This document shows positions 1 through 11,524 of a stretch of 64,000 bases of DNA, piece by piece. Numbering within the stretch: position 1 is the first letter of the stretch; each line of letters starts with the position of its first letter. The position numbers were made by a program, and so were the translations under genes. Source of the DNA: Nemophila menziesii (Eukaryota; Streptophyta; Magnoliopsida; Boraginales; Hydrophyllaceae); NCBI GenBank assembly GCA_029959085.1, contig JARWIR010000023.1:7701860-7765859 (forward strand), written 5' to 3'. The notes below the pieces were generated by a model. The model was not told the origin of the DNA and did no database searches. It worked only from the letters and a program-made list of their open reading frames with translations.

Positions 1-275
1 AGTAAAACATATATTCTAGTTTCGTATGTTGTTTCGGACCAGAGGAACCAGCTAGTTAGATGCCCCAATAGATGTCTCAAAAACGCTAATAAATGAAAAT
101 TCGGCAAAAAAACTTAGTATATAGTCATGTTTGGGTGATTAAATGGAGGATTAAACGATGATATTTTTTCCATATTTTTTTCCGAGAGTAAAACATATAT
201 TCTAGTTTCGCATGTCGTTTCGGACTAGAGGAACAAGCTCGTTAGATGCCCCAATAGATGTCTCAAAAACACACA
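1..275. repeat. Direct repeat, two ~90 bp units
   Basis: Two near-identical units occur at about 1-95 and 187-275. Each begins AAAACATATATTCTAG and contains a stretch reading ATGCCCCAATAGATGTCTC. A third unit stands at 42,825-42,905 and marks the left end of duplicated copy B. No coding potential was seen. The left limit may lie outside the window. Confidence 0.8.
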
Positions 276-279
276 AAAA

Positions 280-740
280 AAAGGAAATTGGTGGGATTTT
301 TCCCACCAAACAATATAAACCCCCAAATATAATTTGGTGGGATTTTTATATGAAAAACATAAACTTCCAAATATAGTTTGGTGGGATTTGGTTCACCAAA
401 CAACATAAACCCTTATGTATAAACCAAAAATAATTTGGTGGAAAATAACAAAATAAACCAAAATATAGTTCGGTGAATTTTTTGTCTACCAAACAACATA
501 AACCCCGATTTTTTCCACCAAATAACAATATAAAAATTTGGTGAGAAGTTTGTTTGGTTGGAAAAAATTTGACATGAAATTTTTTTGTGGAAAAATTCTT
601 TTGAAAAATTTTGATGGGAAAAGAAATTGGCCGGAAAACTTTGGTGGAAAAAAAATGGCAGGAAAAAGTTTGCCCGAAAAATTTTTGGCGGGAAAATTTT
701 CTTAGAAATTTTTTGGTGGGAAAATTCAGCGAGAAGAAAC
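280..740. repeat. Fold-back repeat of TTGGTGGGA / TCCCACCAA units
   Basis: From 280 to about 530 the plus strand has alternating CCCACCAAACAATATAAA-type units with short local hairpins such as TTTGGTGGGATTTTTCCC. From about 535 to 740 the plus strand carries mainly the complementary form, TTGGTGGGAAAAATTT with variants. The whole block could fold on itself. A diverged copy sits at 42,905-43,370. Short open frames through this block are products of the repeat, not genes. Confidence 0.75.
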
Positions 741-1320
741 TAATTCAAGGGTATTATTGTCTATTATGTTATTAATATTATACATAAGTTTTAAGGTCAA
801 TATCCATCCGTCCTAGGATGGTATAGGTAATTGTCTCATTATTTATTGTGATTATTTAATAATTTGTAATTGTTTATTATTTATTTTTATTGTAATAATT
901 TTAGTAACAATTTTTCTTTGCATTATATAATAAGAATTAAATCTAATTTAAAATATATAGAAGTTGATGTGATTATATATGAGTTGTTGAGTTTAAATGA
1001 CAATTTTAATAAATATTTTAATAAAAAATTCTAGAAATTAGACATATACTGTGTTTGAAGCAATTCTGATGATAGAAAGAAGATTTTGTGTAAGGAACAA
1101 TATAAAGAGGTAAGTAATTTTAACATTTCATTAAATGTATAATTTATTAGTTTATTTATATAAAGTGAGCATTATTAGTATGGAAGATTTGATATTTACG
1201 TATAAAAATATATCATTAGGTTAATTATGTATTGCCTGTAATGTAAGTATTTATTATTCATATATGTAAAAATTATTTAGTATAATTATAATAACAACAT
1301 AACAATATTATATTCTTACT
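741..1320. other. AT-rich spacer, no gene seen
   Basis: Low-complexity AT-rich sequence. It includes a TTATTGTGATTATTTAATAA motif that also flanks the large MULE at 19.98 kb and 42.45 kb. It is duplicated at 43,380-44,020, where an extra ~80 bp stretch is present near 43,650-43,730. Confidence 0.6.
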
Positions 1321-1705
1321 CTTTATCCCCATCTTCGCCCAGGCTAACAGGGCTTTACTTATTCGGGGGGGAGTGGAGCCTCGTAAAGCAATGTTGAGAG
1401 GAAGATCCTTGGCCCCTCTTCATTCTCTACAGGGTTCTAAATCTTTCTTGAACATAGGTGACAACGAGCGAGGCAGAGATGGAAGAGATCAAACATGTGA
1501 ATAAGAAGCAAGCTCGCCTTCCTTTTTGATCATTTTGATAAAGGGGGATGAAGAAAGTGTACAAAACAAACTCGCATTTATTAACGACGAAAAAGAGTCA
1601 TATTGAAAGCGCTCCTAACCCAACCCCTTCCTTCATAGAGCTGTGTATTGTAAGTGATTAGAACCTTTCCGGAGCGAGCCTCCCATAGAGGCAAGTGAAG
1701 TTGGT

Positions 1706-1739
1706 GAGTCGTATGATGGGTAACTATCTCCTGCGGTTC
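1706..1739 (+). ncRNA. Group II intron domain V remnant (nad2 last intron)
   Basis: The stretch has the domain V pattern of plant organellar group II introns: a GAGYCGTATG strand, a short loop, then CTGCGGTTC closing the helix. It lies about 50 bases before the nad2 exon, where domains V and VI should be. Copy A has GAGTCG, while copy B (44,413-44,446) keeps the standard GAGCCG, so copy A has lost one conserved base. It is a relic, not expected to splice in the nucleus. Confidence 0.65.
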
Positions 1740-1787
1740 GGAGAGGACTCAGCTGATACTGTTAGTTAGTACCCATTTTGTTTCGCG

Positions 1788-1994
1788 GTGGACCCTTTCA
1801 CTCTATTTTATTATATACGCTTAGAGAAAAAAATGATTTTTGATACACTTAAGACATGGATTCTATATAAACTAATGGATCATGACAAGTCGTTACTAAT
1901 AGCCATGACTTCCTCTTTCATTACTTCATTCTTTCCATATCCTTCTCCTTTGTTCTCAACTACGCATCAAATGGAACTCACTTCATATCTTTAA
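1788..1994 (+). pseudogene. nad2: nad2 last exon, mitochondrial origin, copy A
   Basis: The translation matches the C-terminal tail of plant mitochondrial NADH dehydrogenase subunit 2 (complex I, inner membrane): an FYYIRL segment, an FDT-KTWILY segment, a hydrophobic stretch ending YPSPLFS, then THQM and a short tail ending at the natural stop. It follows a group II intron domain V, fitting the exon that comes after the last nad2 intron. Only this exon is present, so it is a non-functional fragment in the nucleus. Several substitutions separate it from copy B (44,494-44,700), for example EKKMIF against AKRMFF; copy B is closer to the usual mitochondrial sequence. Confidence 0.85.
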
Positions 1995-2266
1995 GTTCGA
2001 TCATTGGTCTGACTTGACAGAATGTTGGATAATGAAATCTTTTTCCTCTTATAGTTTTGATCTCCCATGAAAGAAACAAGCAAGAAAATTAAAGCGTTAG
2101 CGCACTCCAGCAAGAAAAGAAGGACAATATAGGAACGACTTCTAAGATAGAATAATAATAACAAGAATAACCCTGGACAAGACCTATTCTGATTCTTAAT
2201 TATGCGTCACCACGTTGTTCCCAAGGACTAGCGAAATCGAAATAGCGTAATTCTTGGGTCATCACA

Positions 2267-2668
2267 ATGGGTTCAGAAACCACAACAATTATTACAAGCT
2301 TAGCTAGCGCTATACTTGTAGTAGGAGATACCATAGTAACATTGCTTTGGGGTGGTTTCTCCGTGGACAATGTCACCTTATATCATTATTTTAGTCTTCA
2401 TCATTTACTCCCCTATATTTTAGTAGGTGCCAGTCTTTTTCATCTGGCTGCATTACATCGATATGGATCAAATAATCCATTGGGTGTACATTCAGAGATG
2501 GATGAAATAGCTTCTTACCCTTATTTTTATGTACATGATCTAGTAAGTTTGGTAGATTTTGCTATCTTTTTTTTCCATTTTTTTTTTTATGTTCCTAATG
2601 TTTTGGGGCATCCCGACAATTATATACCTGCTAAACCGATATGGAATATAACTAATTATAAGGGATAA
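2267..2668 (+). pseudogene. cob: cob (cytochrome b) internal fragment, copy A
   Basis: The 133-residue frame matches the middle of plant mitochondrial apocytochrome b (complex III): TSLASAI, VGDTIVT, LWGGFSVDN, the membrane segment with LVGAS and HLAALH, then GSNNPLGVHSEMD, the YPYFYV segment, and PNVLGHPDNYIPA, a hallmark of the Qo-site side of the protein. Normal COB is about 390 residues; only about one third is here, without the first two haem ligands' region and without the C-terminal helices. The ATG at 2,267 is fortuitous. It lies 270 bp after the nad2 exon. Copy B at 44,973-45,332 has lost about 50 bp. Confidence 0.88.
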
Positions 2669-2869
2669 TTTCAATTAATTACTATTATTTCAAATTCTAT
2701 TCACAGAAAAAGGAAGGAGGATCATACTTTATAAGATTAATTTTCAATTAAACACTCTGACATATTTACCTTCACAATTATCTTTGATGCCATTTTTTTA
2801 TTATATAATAATTAATATAATATTTATTTATTTATTTAAACTATATATTTAAGTCCGACCACTTCTACA

Positions 2870-3025
2870 ATCCACTACCTCCACCACCACCTCTGGCATT
2901 TCACCACCGACTACCACCACCACCTAATACATTCTCCATCAACCACCACCACAACCATCGCCCATAACCCCACAACACAACCACTACCTTATGCATCCAC
3001 CACCCCACCCTTATCACCACCACCG
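2870..3025 (+). repeat. CCA/CCACCA-rich low-complexity tract
   Basis: Imperfect CCA-rich simple repeat, matched in copy B at 45,540-45,715, where it is expanded by an extra CATGCATC-containing unit. No gene is supported. Confidence 0.7.
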
Positions 3026-3339
3026 ATATTTTTGTAAATTTGACCTCAAAATGTGGGTAACCCGATAATCATTGACAAAATTGGGGAACTTCGTAAGAGA
3101 TCGATCCTCTTCTAAAAAACTGAGCAGAGTTTCCACAAGCAAAAGGGAAAAATATGGATACACGACGAAAATTGATAGATGCGCTAAAATATTTCACGAC
3201 CATGTCAGAGAAATAATCGGTGAAAGTTCATTTCATTTATCTAAAATCCCAAAGACACACATATCACTTCAAGAAAGCAAGTACATGCGACCTTGTTTGA
3301 CAACTTGACATCTTTATCTGGTCAAGGAAAAAACACTTT

Positions 3340-5400
3340 GCATGTATAAGAAGATATTTGCGAATGTGGTGACCTTTAGGTCGATAATTTTGCTCCGAGA
3401 TAACCAGTAAAGAGATCAAAGATGCAATATTTGGTATTAAAACCGAAAAGTCCCTGTCACCCAACAATTATTTATCCAAATTCTTCATCAAGTCTTTGAA
3501 TGTAGTAGGTGAAGAGTTGACGATATAAATAAGTAAATTTTTCGTATAAGGATTTCTCTTAAAGAAACTTAACAACACTATCATCATGCTTGTCCCAAAA
3601 TCGTAAAATGAAACTACAGTCGATAAGCATAGGACCATTTCATGTTGCAATGTGATCTCAAGGCAATTACCATTATCTTTATGAAAGGATGCAACCGCGT
3701 CTTGATGATATTGTAAATAAGGCTCGATCGATATTTGTCCTAGGTAGGCTCATTTCCTCTAATGGAAGGATGCAACCGCATTTTGATATACATTATTCGG
3801 AGTATCTTTCTCGGTTTATTGTGAAAACTATGTCTAAAGCTTCGTTCAAATTCCACCCAAATGCGAAGGATTAAATATTAAACACTTGGAATTTGTGGAT
3901 GATCCCATGTTATTCTCTCAGATTGACTCGATCTCACTTGACATACTTATGGGATGCTTAAAGTTTAAAAAAAAAGTTTGGCTCTACGACTCAACGTGGC
4001 TAAGTCAATCTTCTATATTATGAGGATCAAATAGAGGTAGCTTAAAATCATTAAAAAACCTACATACCATTAAGAGGGTAGTATGGCTTTTAGATACCTC
4101 TGTATCTCCTAATGTTTAGAAGGTTAAGGAATGGAAGTTACGACCCCTTGACGAGAAAACATATCGAATGTGTTGAGAGTCATGGTAAACTCATTCTGCT
4201 CTCTTATGTTTGAAGATTGGAGTTATTTCGATTGGTCTTACAAATGGTTTGTTGTTTTTGCCTTTTAATTTTTCAGGTTTCGATTGGGGGATCAAGAGCA
4301 TTACTCGCATTTGTCGCACATTATTTGGAGCACAACACCAAATAAGGTTAAATGGAAAGAGATTTGCATGTAAAAAACAAATGAGGACTTGGTCTTAAAA
4401 GTTTGGTCCTTTGAAATGATGCTTTACTCTCAAAACATCTATGGCAAATTAACGAGAATAAGGTACCGCTTTGGAAAAAATGGATCCATAGAGAGTACTT
4501 TCATAATCGAAATGTGTGGGGACTGGTAGTTCAAGAGAATGATTCAACACTCTTTAAAAGACTACATCAAATCAAAAACATATATTTAACGCCTATGGAC
4601 TTGACTAAGCATGTGTGATGTTTGAAAACCGTTCAGTCACAACACCGACATCGGGTACGCGGTCTTGACTACAAGCGGTCACCGGGTTTGTATACAAAAT
4701 CAACCAAAAAGGGCATATGAGTTCTTCCACCTCAAGGATCCCGTTAGACCTTGGACAAACTATTTTGGGGTGCGTGTAACACCCAAAACATTCAATCATT
4801 TTTCGGCGCACCCTACATGGCAAAATCAACATAAAAGACCGAATAACATAAATAGAGCTCGACCAAAAATGTGTGTTATGGAACGAAAAAAATGCTTGTT
4901 TATTAGTGAAAGATCATCGTCAAAATATGGACCACTATAAGGAATTAAGTGGGCATTGGGGAAAGTTATGTCCACTATTCAAAACACCTTTATATGGTTG
5001 AAGAAAGAGGAGACTCGACTGGCTTAGAAAACAAAGGCATAGAAGATCACTTTCACATCGACCGCAGACTTATTTGGTTAGCCTAAAACAAGATTAGCTT
5101 TGATGGCATTGCCCACCCAACCCCACACAGAAGAGCATCGTGAAACGTTAATATGTTGTTTTTCGTACTTTTTTTACTTTGCATTCTCGTCGTGCCTTCT
5201 TGGGAGATAGTGGATTTTTGTTTACATCCACCTAAATTCATTGTATAGGTTTATGTGGAGAAAAATAGTTTTACCTTTTAGCTAGATTGTTGATAGCTTC
5301 AAGTTAAAGGGATTTTTCACTAGAGCTATTTTGTAATACTTGTAAAGTGTACGTTCATTTTCATCGTATTAAGAGATTTCTTTACTCGATAAAAAATAGA
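3340..5400 (+). pseudogene. Decayed L1-type LINE reverse transcriptase, copy A
   Basis: Conceptual translation in shifting frames gives plant L1 LINE ORF2 landmarks in the right order. About 3,415-3,520 resembles the segment before the RT fingers (AIFGIKT, then SPNNYLSKFF and NVVGEEL). About 3,560-3,640 gives the NNTIIMLVPKS and ISCCNV stretch. At 3,892-3,903 is FVDD, the RT catalytic motif (F/YxDD), followed by a DSISLDILM-like segment. Near 4,385-4,510 comes SLVL-NDALLSKHLWQIN with WKKWIH, and about 5,070-5,115 a NKISFDG segment. Many stops and frameshifts make it a fossil. The homologous copy is at 46,020-47,990, so this insertion predates the duplication. No intact endonuclease is visible upstream. 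Ends are approximate. Confidence 0.75.
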
Positions 5401-7301
5401 ATATTGTGCAAAATTACTTACTAGAAAAAATATTGTGGGCAAATGACGCCTTAAACTTATCACTATGTACATATTGTCTAAATATCTATACTACCCCCGT
5501 GATTTTTTCTAGGTGAATACATGTGCAAGGTTGTATGGTTCGGATGCTCTTGCATTCAATACAATTCAAAACCATGACATTAAAAATATACAAGGGAATT
5601 ATAGATGTTATTAAATACCCCTTAAATTTATCAAATACATTTTGATTTGGACTTTCATGAATCTGGTCAACAAAGTAATAACTTTGATATATAAATCCAC
5701 GTCATTTGAATTTCGAATCAAGGATAACTTTTTTTCCCAAAGCATAATATATAGATAAATAAAAGTTCTAAAACATTAAAAAGTCCAGCCTACCCCTATA
5801 GGCTCGTTATCACATCTTAAAATCGTAGATAACTGGGAAGGGATACAGGTATCTGAATTGCCAAATAATGTGCTAAGAAAGTCATGTTCGGCAACCCAGT
5901 AGGCTACCTCGTTTCTACTCCTAGAAAATAAGAGTAGAAGAAAGGTTTGATAACTCAGCAAAAAATAAATATTACAAAAAATATTTTAAATTGAATTACT
6001 TGGAATGTATTCACTAGAAGAATGTGGCTGTATAATCTTCTCCGCGTAATTCTCAATCATAACACTTCCAAAAGGAAACTCTGATTCTATTTCCGTAACT
6101 CACAAAATCCCAGGGCTTCTGCTTCCGAAACTAAATCTGCTTTAATTTTTTAACTTTTTCTTGATATAAATTTACCATTAGAATTTCTTATTAAACATGC
6201 AATAGCTGCTCCTTTATCCGAAAAAGATGCATCACAAAATGTATTTTATATTTGTTCGGAGGTGGATTTTTCCATCTCTCTTTGTATTTCATATTACTAA
6301 TATTGTTTTTTCTCTATATTATTGTCTATTACTAACTTGATTGATTTCATTTATAAGGATCACTCTATTATTTGGATCAAAGTGTTATTCAAAATTGTTG
6401 ACGACTCATCACACTTGTGTGGAGGTGCACAAACGTTTCAATACCATATGAAGACGATCAACGTGAAAATGGACAAACGTGGCAATACTATTGGAAGCCG
6501 GTTCGTGTGTGTGCACATACTATACGTTAAAACTTATATAAAATCCTCATTTCCCTTTGGTTCCCTTTTCTTCATAAATCAAAAGTATAAATTAAAAAGG
6601 GAGAGGAAAAGGAGGAAATTACAAAAATGAGCCCACATAACTTAAACTTTATATTTTAAGTCCCACCAATTCTATTTAATTTAACTTGTTTTATTTATTG
6701 TTGTATTTGTATGAGGTTTCATATTCGATATGGGTACACGCTAAGTGGTTAGGGACCCATTTACGCTCCCACTCTTTTTTCGGACGGACGCGTGTCTATT
6801 TGACATTTTTTATTTAGTTGTGTTTCATTTTTATTAAGTCTTTTGAATAGGTTAAAATTTCATATGGGCCCTGACCTATCTCGAACAATGATGGGTACGT
6901 ACCCATCTCGAAAATAGCTCTATGTCAGTTTCTCACAATACATCTATTGAGAAAACAAAATAGGGGAAATTGGGGTTTGTACCCATTGGGTCTGTACCCA
7001 CTTCGTGTGGTCAAAAGATTGTACACAGCTCTGGTAGTCAAAAGAGTGAACCCAGATCCGGTGATCAAGGGGCTGTGCCCAGGTCGAGAAGTCAAGGGGT
7101 TGTACCACACGGAATCCATCAGCAAAATAATATAACATCACCTAAAATATATACCAACAAAATTAAAACACACAAACAAAACCCGTTGAGTCACATCAGC
7201 TCGGTAGGGCGGTGGAATGGCCACGGAGAGCGCTGGAACTTCGATTCAAAGCAACGGAGGCGAGATGGCGGTGGTAATGGTGGTGCAGAACAGTGAGATG
7301 G
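5401..7301. other. Duplicated backbone sequence without a recognised gene (copy A)
   Basis: Matches 47,990-49,925 throughout at high identity. Part of it (about 5,440-5,720) also recurs at 62,940-63,240. Around 6,700-7,120 there are short GGGTACG/CGTACCC palindromes and phrases such as ACCCATTTCGTGTGGTC. The last ~120 bases are GGTGG-rich. The match to copy B is cut exactly where an LTR begins at 7,302. A short frame at 6,322-6,630 is open in both copies but resembles nothing I know. Confidence 0.6.
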
Positions 7302-8879
7302 TGATTTCTCCCTAAATTTTCTAATTTTATGCCTTGGGAGACATCATTTTTTGTGTTTATTCGACTATTTAGATAGACTTTTAGTGTTAATATGCAATAA
7401 CTCGATTTTCCTCTTTTAATTCTAGTATTTTCCGTTTATTAAAATTTTGCGCGTAATATGGTTTATTTTGAGTGAAAAGTTGTATGTTTTGAATCCTAGC
7501 TAGGAGAGGAATCCAAGAATAAAGTAAAAGATCGTGTAATGAAGTCAAAGCAAGAAGAAATATCCCGAAAGAATCCATAATTTGAAGCTGTAAATCTGGA
7601 AAGTTGATAAAGATTGTTGATTCCGAGCCATCTAAGTGTGGATTTAGCCTCTGACTTGTAAAGAGAAATTGTTGCCCATTGAGTTAAAGAAATTTAGCAA
7701 CTGGAATGAGGTCAATCCGTGTTGAAACGAGCCAGTTATAGCTGTTTTAGGGGAGGTGGTGCAGCTGTTACGGGATTTGGGCTTAATTATGGATTTGGGC
7801 TTTTCTTATTTTCACTTAATCCTTAAGGAAGAGCCCTAATCCGATTTTAACATTATAAAAAGACTTTGAACTCTCATTTTTACACACCAATTCATACGCT
7901 TAAGAAAAGAAAAGAGTTAGACACCAGAGAGGAAGCTAGAGCAAGGGAAAAGAAGAAGCAAGAGCTGTAGACTGTCTATATCTCCAATTCTCAGCCAATT
8001 CATCTCCGTTATTAGGTTCTTCTATTTCATTCTGTAAAACATTATGAACCCAATTATTTCTTTAGTTTTTGTCTTTTCAATAATTATGAGCTAAACTTAA
8101 TTAGTGCTTGAGAACGCATAATGGGTTAATCCCAATTTGATTTTGTTTTATGTGTTTGGATTTGGGATTTAAATAATTGAAATCAAATTGGGTAAATTGT
8201 ATTTTTCATTAATTTTCTTTTATTTACTATCAATGACCTAATTAACAAATCATAGGATTTAGTATCTAGACTATTCCATTTAGTGGCGAATGGATCACCT
8301 TGAAGGGGGGTCTAGGTACAGAACCAATTAATATATGTAGAATAGAAATTAGAGACTCTAACGAGCTTAATTTATCCTATGGCCAATTGGGTAGAATAAA
8401 CTTAATCACTTGAGAGTGGACTATGATCACTCTGACGGGGTTTGTAGCACTTGAGAGTAGCTCCTTAGTCCACCCTGACGGGGTAAGGAGAATTCCGAAT
8501 CCCGACCAATACATATTTACTGATTTGTCCCTTAAACATGTCATGAAATGAATGATAATAAGGTGAAACCCTTGCGTCTCTCAAGTATTGCCTTTCCTAT
8601 CTTGCGTAAACACTTTATTTTCTTACGTCTAGTTAATACTTGCATTAATTAGTATTGTAATTTATTGTCTTAGTATTATAAAACCAAACAAACATTCTAA
8701 AAATCATTTACTTGTTTTCACGTGCAATTAATCCCTATTTGGTAAGCATTAGAGTCAACCAATCCGTCACTGAGAACGAATTTGTTTTATCACATATATT
8801 ACTTGGGACAACTGTACACTTGCAGTTGTGGTTCTCTTTTCCATATTGCATTTATATTAGAACACACAAAGGACCACCA
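7302..8879 (+). repeat. 5' LTR of Athila-like Ty3/gypsy element 1
   Basis: The LTR starts TGATTTCTCC, a variant of the TGATGTCTCC start used by three other LTRs in this window, and ends AAAGGACCACCA just before the primer-binding site. Copy B at 49,925 continues without the LTR, so 7,301/7,302 is a real insertion junction. Internal landmarks shared with the LTRs at 30,392 and 53,737 include GAGACATCATTTTTTGTG near the start, TTATAAAA-type TATA signals near 7,855, repeated CTGACGGGG phrases, and CTTGGGACAACTGTACACTT near the end. Confidence 0.85.
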
Positions 8880-8885
8880 AGTTGT

Positions 8886-8901
8886 TGGCGCCGCTGCCGG
8901 G
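8886..8901 (+). other. Primer-binding site, tRNA-Asp type
   Basis: TGGCGCCGCTGCCGGG lies six bases after the LTR end and is complementary to the 3' end of plant tRNA-Asp with about one mismatch. This PBS is typical of Athila/Tat-type Ty3/gypsy elements. Confidence 0.85.
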
Positions 8902-9008
8902 TATGGTAGCGTGTGACCCCGATATTTATCCTTTAGTGTTAGTTGCATTTTTATTTTTCAGCTTAACGCTTTGTTTGTTCATCTTTTTCAGGTTTTTAGG
9001 TTTGGTGT

Positions 9009-9885
9009 ATGCGAAAGAGGCTCTTTAAGGATCTTGAGACATTACCTCCGATCCTAGATAATCCTGAGTCATTAGTCAGACTTGCTAACAAGAAAAAAAA
9101 AAGAACAAGAAGCACAAGAGTTAAAAGTGGGTTAGCTAGAGAGATGATTGACCTTCTAGTTGAGAATAATGGTCTGAATGGTCAGAACGGCCTAGTCCCA
9201 CCTCTTAATCCTCTTAATCCTCCAGTTCAAATCCAAGTAGCTGACGCATGGTTCCTTACTGGTCCATCACAAGAACCATTCCTTGCTCCTCCTCTTGGGA
9301 TTGGCCCAGCCAATATTGATGTTCTGAGATTCCGTCTAGATTCAGATATGTTAGCTCAATTTCAGAATTTCAGGAATTTTCGTGGCAAGCCCGGAGAAAA
9401 TCCTTTTCGCGCAATACAAAAATTTATGCGTATCTGCGATTCGTACATCACTCAAGGAGTACTAAAAGAGAAAATCTATTTTGCTACATTCTGATTTTTC
9501 GTGATAGATGGAGCGAGTGATTGGCATGATTCACAAGAGCCAGGAAAGATTACGAATTGGGAACAGTTACAGGCTGCGTTTTTCGACAGATAATATCTAT
9601 CCAACATGAGGTTAGATGCTCAACTCGAGTTAACACATTTCCGACAAGAATTTGATGAGGCATTGGGTAGATGTTGGTCAAGATTCCAGAATTGTTTACG
9701 AAGAGTCCCAAATCATGACCTTTCATAACAACAAGAATTGAAATTTTTTTATACTGGTCTTGATGGGAAATCGAGAAAAGATTTAGATTTATTATGTGGT
9801 GGTGCGTTTTTACATGTTCTACCCGTTCACGCGAGGATTATTTTGGATAGAACGGCAACTAATGAAGTGGGTTGGAAACTGTGAG
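9009..9885 (+). pseudogene. Broken gag of Ty3/gypsy element 1
   Basis: The frame opens at 9,009 and stays open for 161 residues: a basic N-terminus, a Pro/Asn-rich segment, then the start of the retrotransposon gag domain (NPFRAIQKFMRICDSYIT). After a frame change near 9,480 the domain continues in another frame with GASDWHD, WEQLQAAFFDR, then stops, LELTHFRQEFDEALGRCWSRFQ and FFYTGLDG. The coding match fades near 9,885 with no zinc knuckle, protease or polymerase behind it, so the element is truncated to LTR, PBS and part of gag. Gag would form the virus-like particle; this copy cannot. Confidence 0.8.
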
Positions 9886-11125
9886 AACACCTGTTAAAGG
9901 GGGAGTTAATTAAAAAATTACATAATAAAAACCTATGAGTAAATTTTAATTTGTAGGGTTATCATATAAATAAAAAACAAACTACTCCTAATATAAAATT
10001 GTGAGCTCATAGGAATGAGTAAATAATTTTTTCGAGTTAATTATTTAAAAGGTCAAAAAACATTTTCTCTTATTCTCAACAAGTCTAAATTTTAAACCAT
10101 CAACGGGATATATTTATGTTTGCAATGGGTTAGGAGTTTTTTTATGGGTTACGTATTTTTGGGTTGTGTATATTTTCCTATGTTTTGCGTATGTTTATCA
10201 ACAAATTACATGTGATACTTGTTAGGCAATTTCTTTTTTGTAAAGATGGGCTTAAAACCTAAATTTTGTAAACAGAAATCCGGCTTTGTGTGCATGTAGG
10301 TTTGAGGATAATAATGAATTTCTACCTTACTGAGCTTATGATGAGTGCATCAAATTCAAATGATTATTTTCATCCATACGAATTATAAAGAAGTTAGGAA
10401 CTCGGAGTATAAGCAACTTGCTTGATCAATACATTACGGTAGCCACCAAACCCTTCAATACATTAACGGTATCCAACAAACCCTTTTCTCTTATTTTCCT
10501 TTTCCTTACTTAGTTTGTAGCTTTATTCTTTCCTTACTTAAGTCCATGATTTTTTTTCTTTTCCTTACTTAGTTTGTAGCTTTATTCTTTCCTTTTATTA
10601 ATAATGAATATAGAGAAAAGTTTATTATATTTATGTGAGAAAAAGACCCCATGGATACTCAGTATTTTGTGTTTTAGAAAAATACATACCAAGGTTTCAA
10701 AAGTGGACAAACCGGTACACAACATTTTATTTTTTGCCTTCCATTAGTACAGGATGTTAATTCTGGTGTTAACTGATGACATGGTAGGGGTAAAATAGTT
10801 ATTTCACAACTAAAAATAATTTATAATTAAATAATTAAAATTTATGCCACATCAACATTTAACGTGTATTTAACTGCGGTACTAAAGGAAGGCAAAAATG
10901 AAAATGTTGGGACACTGAATGTCCAATTTTGAAAAATTGGGAATCTATTTGTCGAATTCAAAACATTAGGTATTTAGGAAGTCTTTTTAACCTAAAAACA
11001 ATAAGGGAGCAATCAACATAATTATCTTCACCGAACATAATAATAATATCTATAACAATTATGTCTAATATAAATGATATAATAAATAATAATATACTTA
11101 TGACATTTTTTAAACTTGACGTGGG
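9886..11125. other. AT-rich stretch without recognised gene
   Basis: Nothing recognisable. About 10,495-10,590 has a tandem duplication of TTTTCCTTACTTAGTTTGTA followed by GCTTTATTC. The sequence between the truncated gag and the copia remnant may be the interior of another old element. Confidence 0.5.
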
Positions 11126-11520
11126 TAATATTATTCCATCTCTATTGTAGATGATTTCACTAGGTTTGGTTATATCTATTTGATTTTTTGTAAATCTGAA
11201 GCATTGAAATGTTTTATGATATTTGTCAATGAAGCAGAAAACCACTTGGAGTGGAAGGTGAAAACCTTAAGGACCGATCGTGGACGTGAATAGATATAAG
11301 ATTAGTTTAAATAACTTTCTGATAAAAAAGGGGATAGTAAGATAGCTTCATATACACCACAACCGAATAGTATGGCTGAAAGGAGGAATGGAACACTCCT
11401 AAAAATGGTTAGGTCTATGATGGCACAAACTAATTTTCCAATATCTTATTAAGAAGATGTGTTGCTTAACGCTAATTATATACTTAATTGAGTACCCACA
11501 AAGACAATTCCATCTATAAA
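11126..11520 (+). pseudogene. Ty1/copia integrase remnant
   Basis: From about 11,138 the frame reads ISIVDDFTRFGYIY, the first catalytic Asp region of copia integrase. It continues uninterrupted to KTLRTDRGRE, the second Asp region (normally RTDNGGEY), where TAG stands in place of the Tyr codon. Further on come SYTPQPNSMAERRNGTLL, with the catalytic Glu in AERRN, and MVRSMMAQTNFP, typical of copia integrases; then a stop where Trp is expected, and NYILN-VPTKTIP. All three DDE residues are present although the gene is dead. It ends abruptly near 11,520 where LINE sequence begins, suggesting the LINE landed inside it. Confidence 0.88.
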
Positions 11521-11524
11521 AAAT

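Larger units (their letters stand above)
1321..2700 (+). other. Nuclear mitochondrial insertion (NUMT), copy A
   Basis: This block joins three pieces recognisable as plant mitochondrial DNA: the 3' part of a group II intron, the last exon of nad2, and an internal fragment of cob, with about 270 bp of probable mitochondrial spacer between nad2 and cob. The surrounding sequence is nuclear repeat DNA, which is why I call it a NUMT. The cob frame is open but has no proper start and ends early, so nothing here should make a working respiratory protein. The same block with the same order is at 44,027-45,340, so the transfer predates the local duplication. Outer limits are approximate. Confidence 0.85.

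Noticed and set aside
346..528. Minus-strand peptide with repeated CCLV/PPNY phrases (also 42,831-43,385)
   Set aside because: Translation of the TTGGTGGGA fold-back repeat; periodic because the DNA is.
1788..2668. Functional nuclear copies of nad2 or cob (gene transfer)
   Set aside because: Only one nad2 exon and one third of cob are present, without targeting presequence or promoter, and copy B has a frame-breaking deletion. Relics of a NUMT fit better.
8886..8901. tRNA gene (similarity to tRNA-Asp)
   Set aside because: Only the complement of the tRNA 3' end is present, right after an LTR: a primer-binding site.
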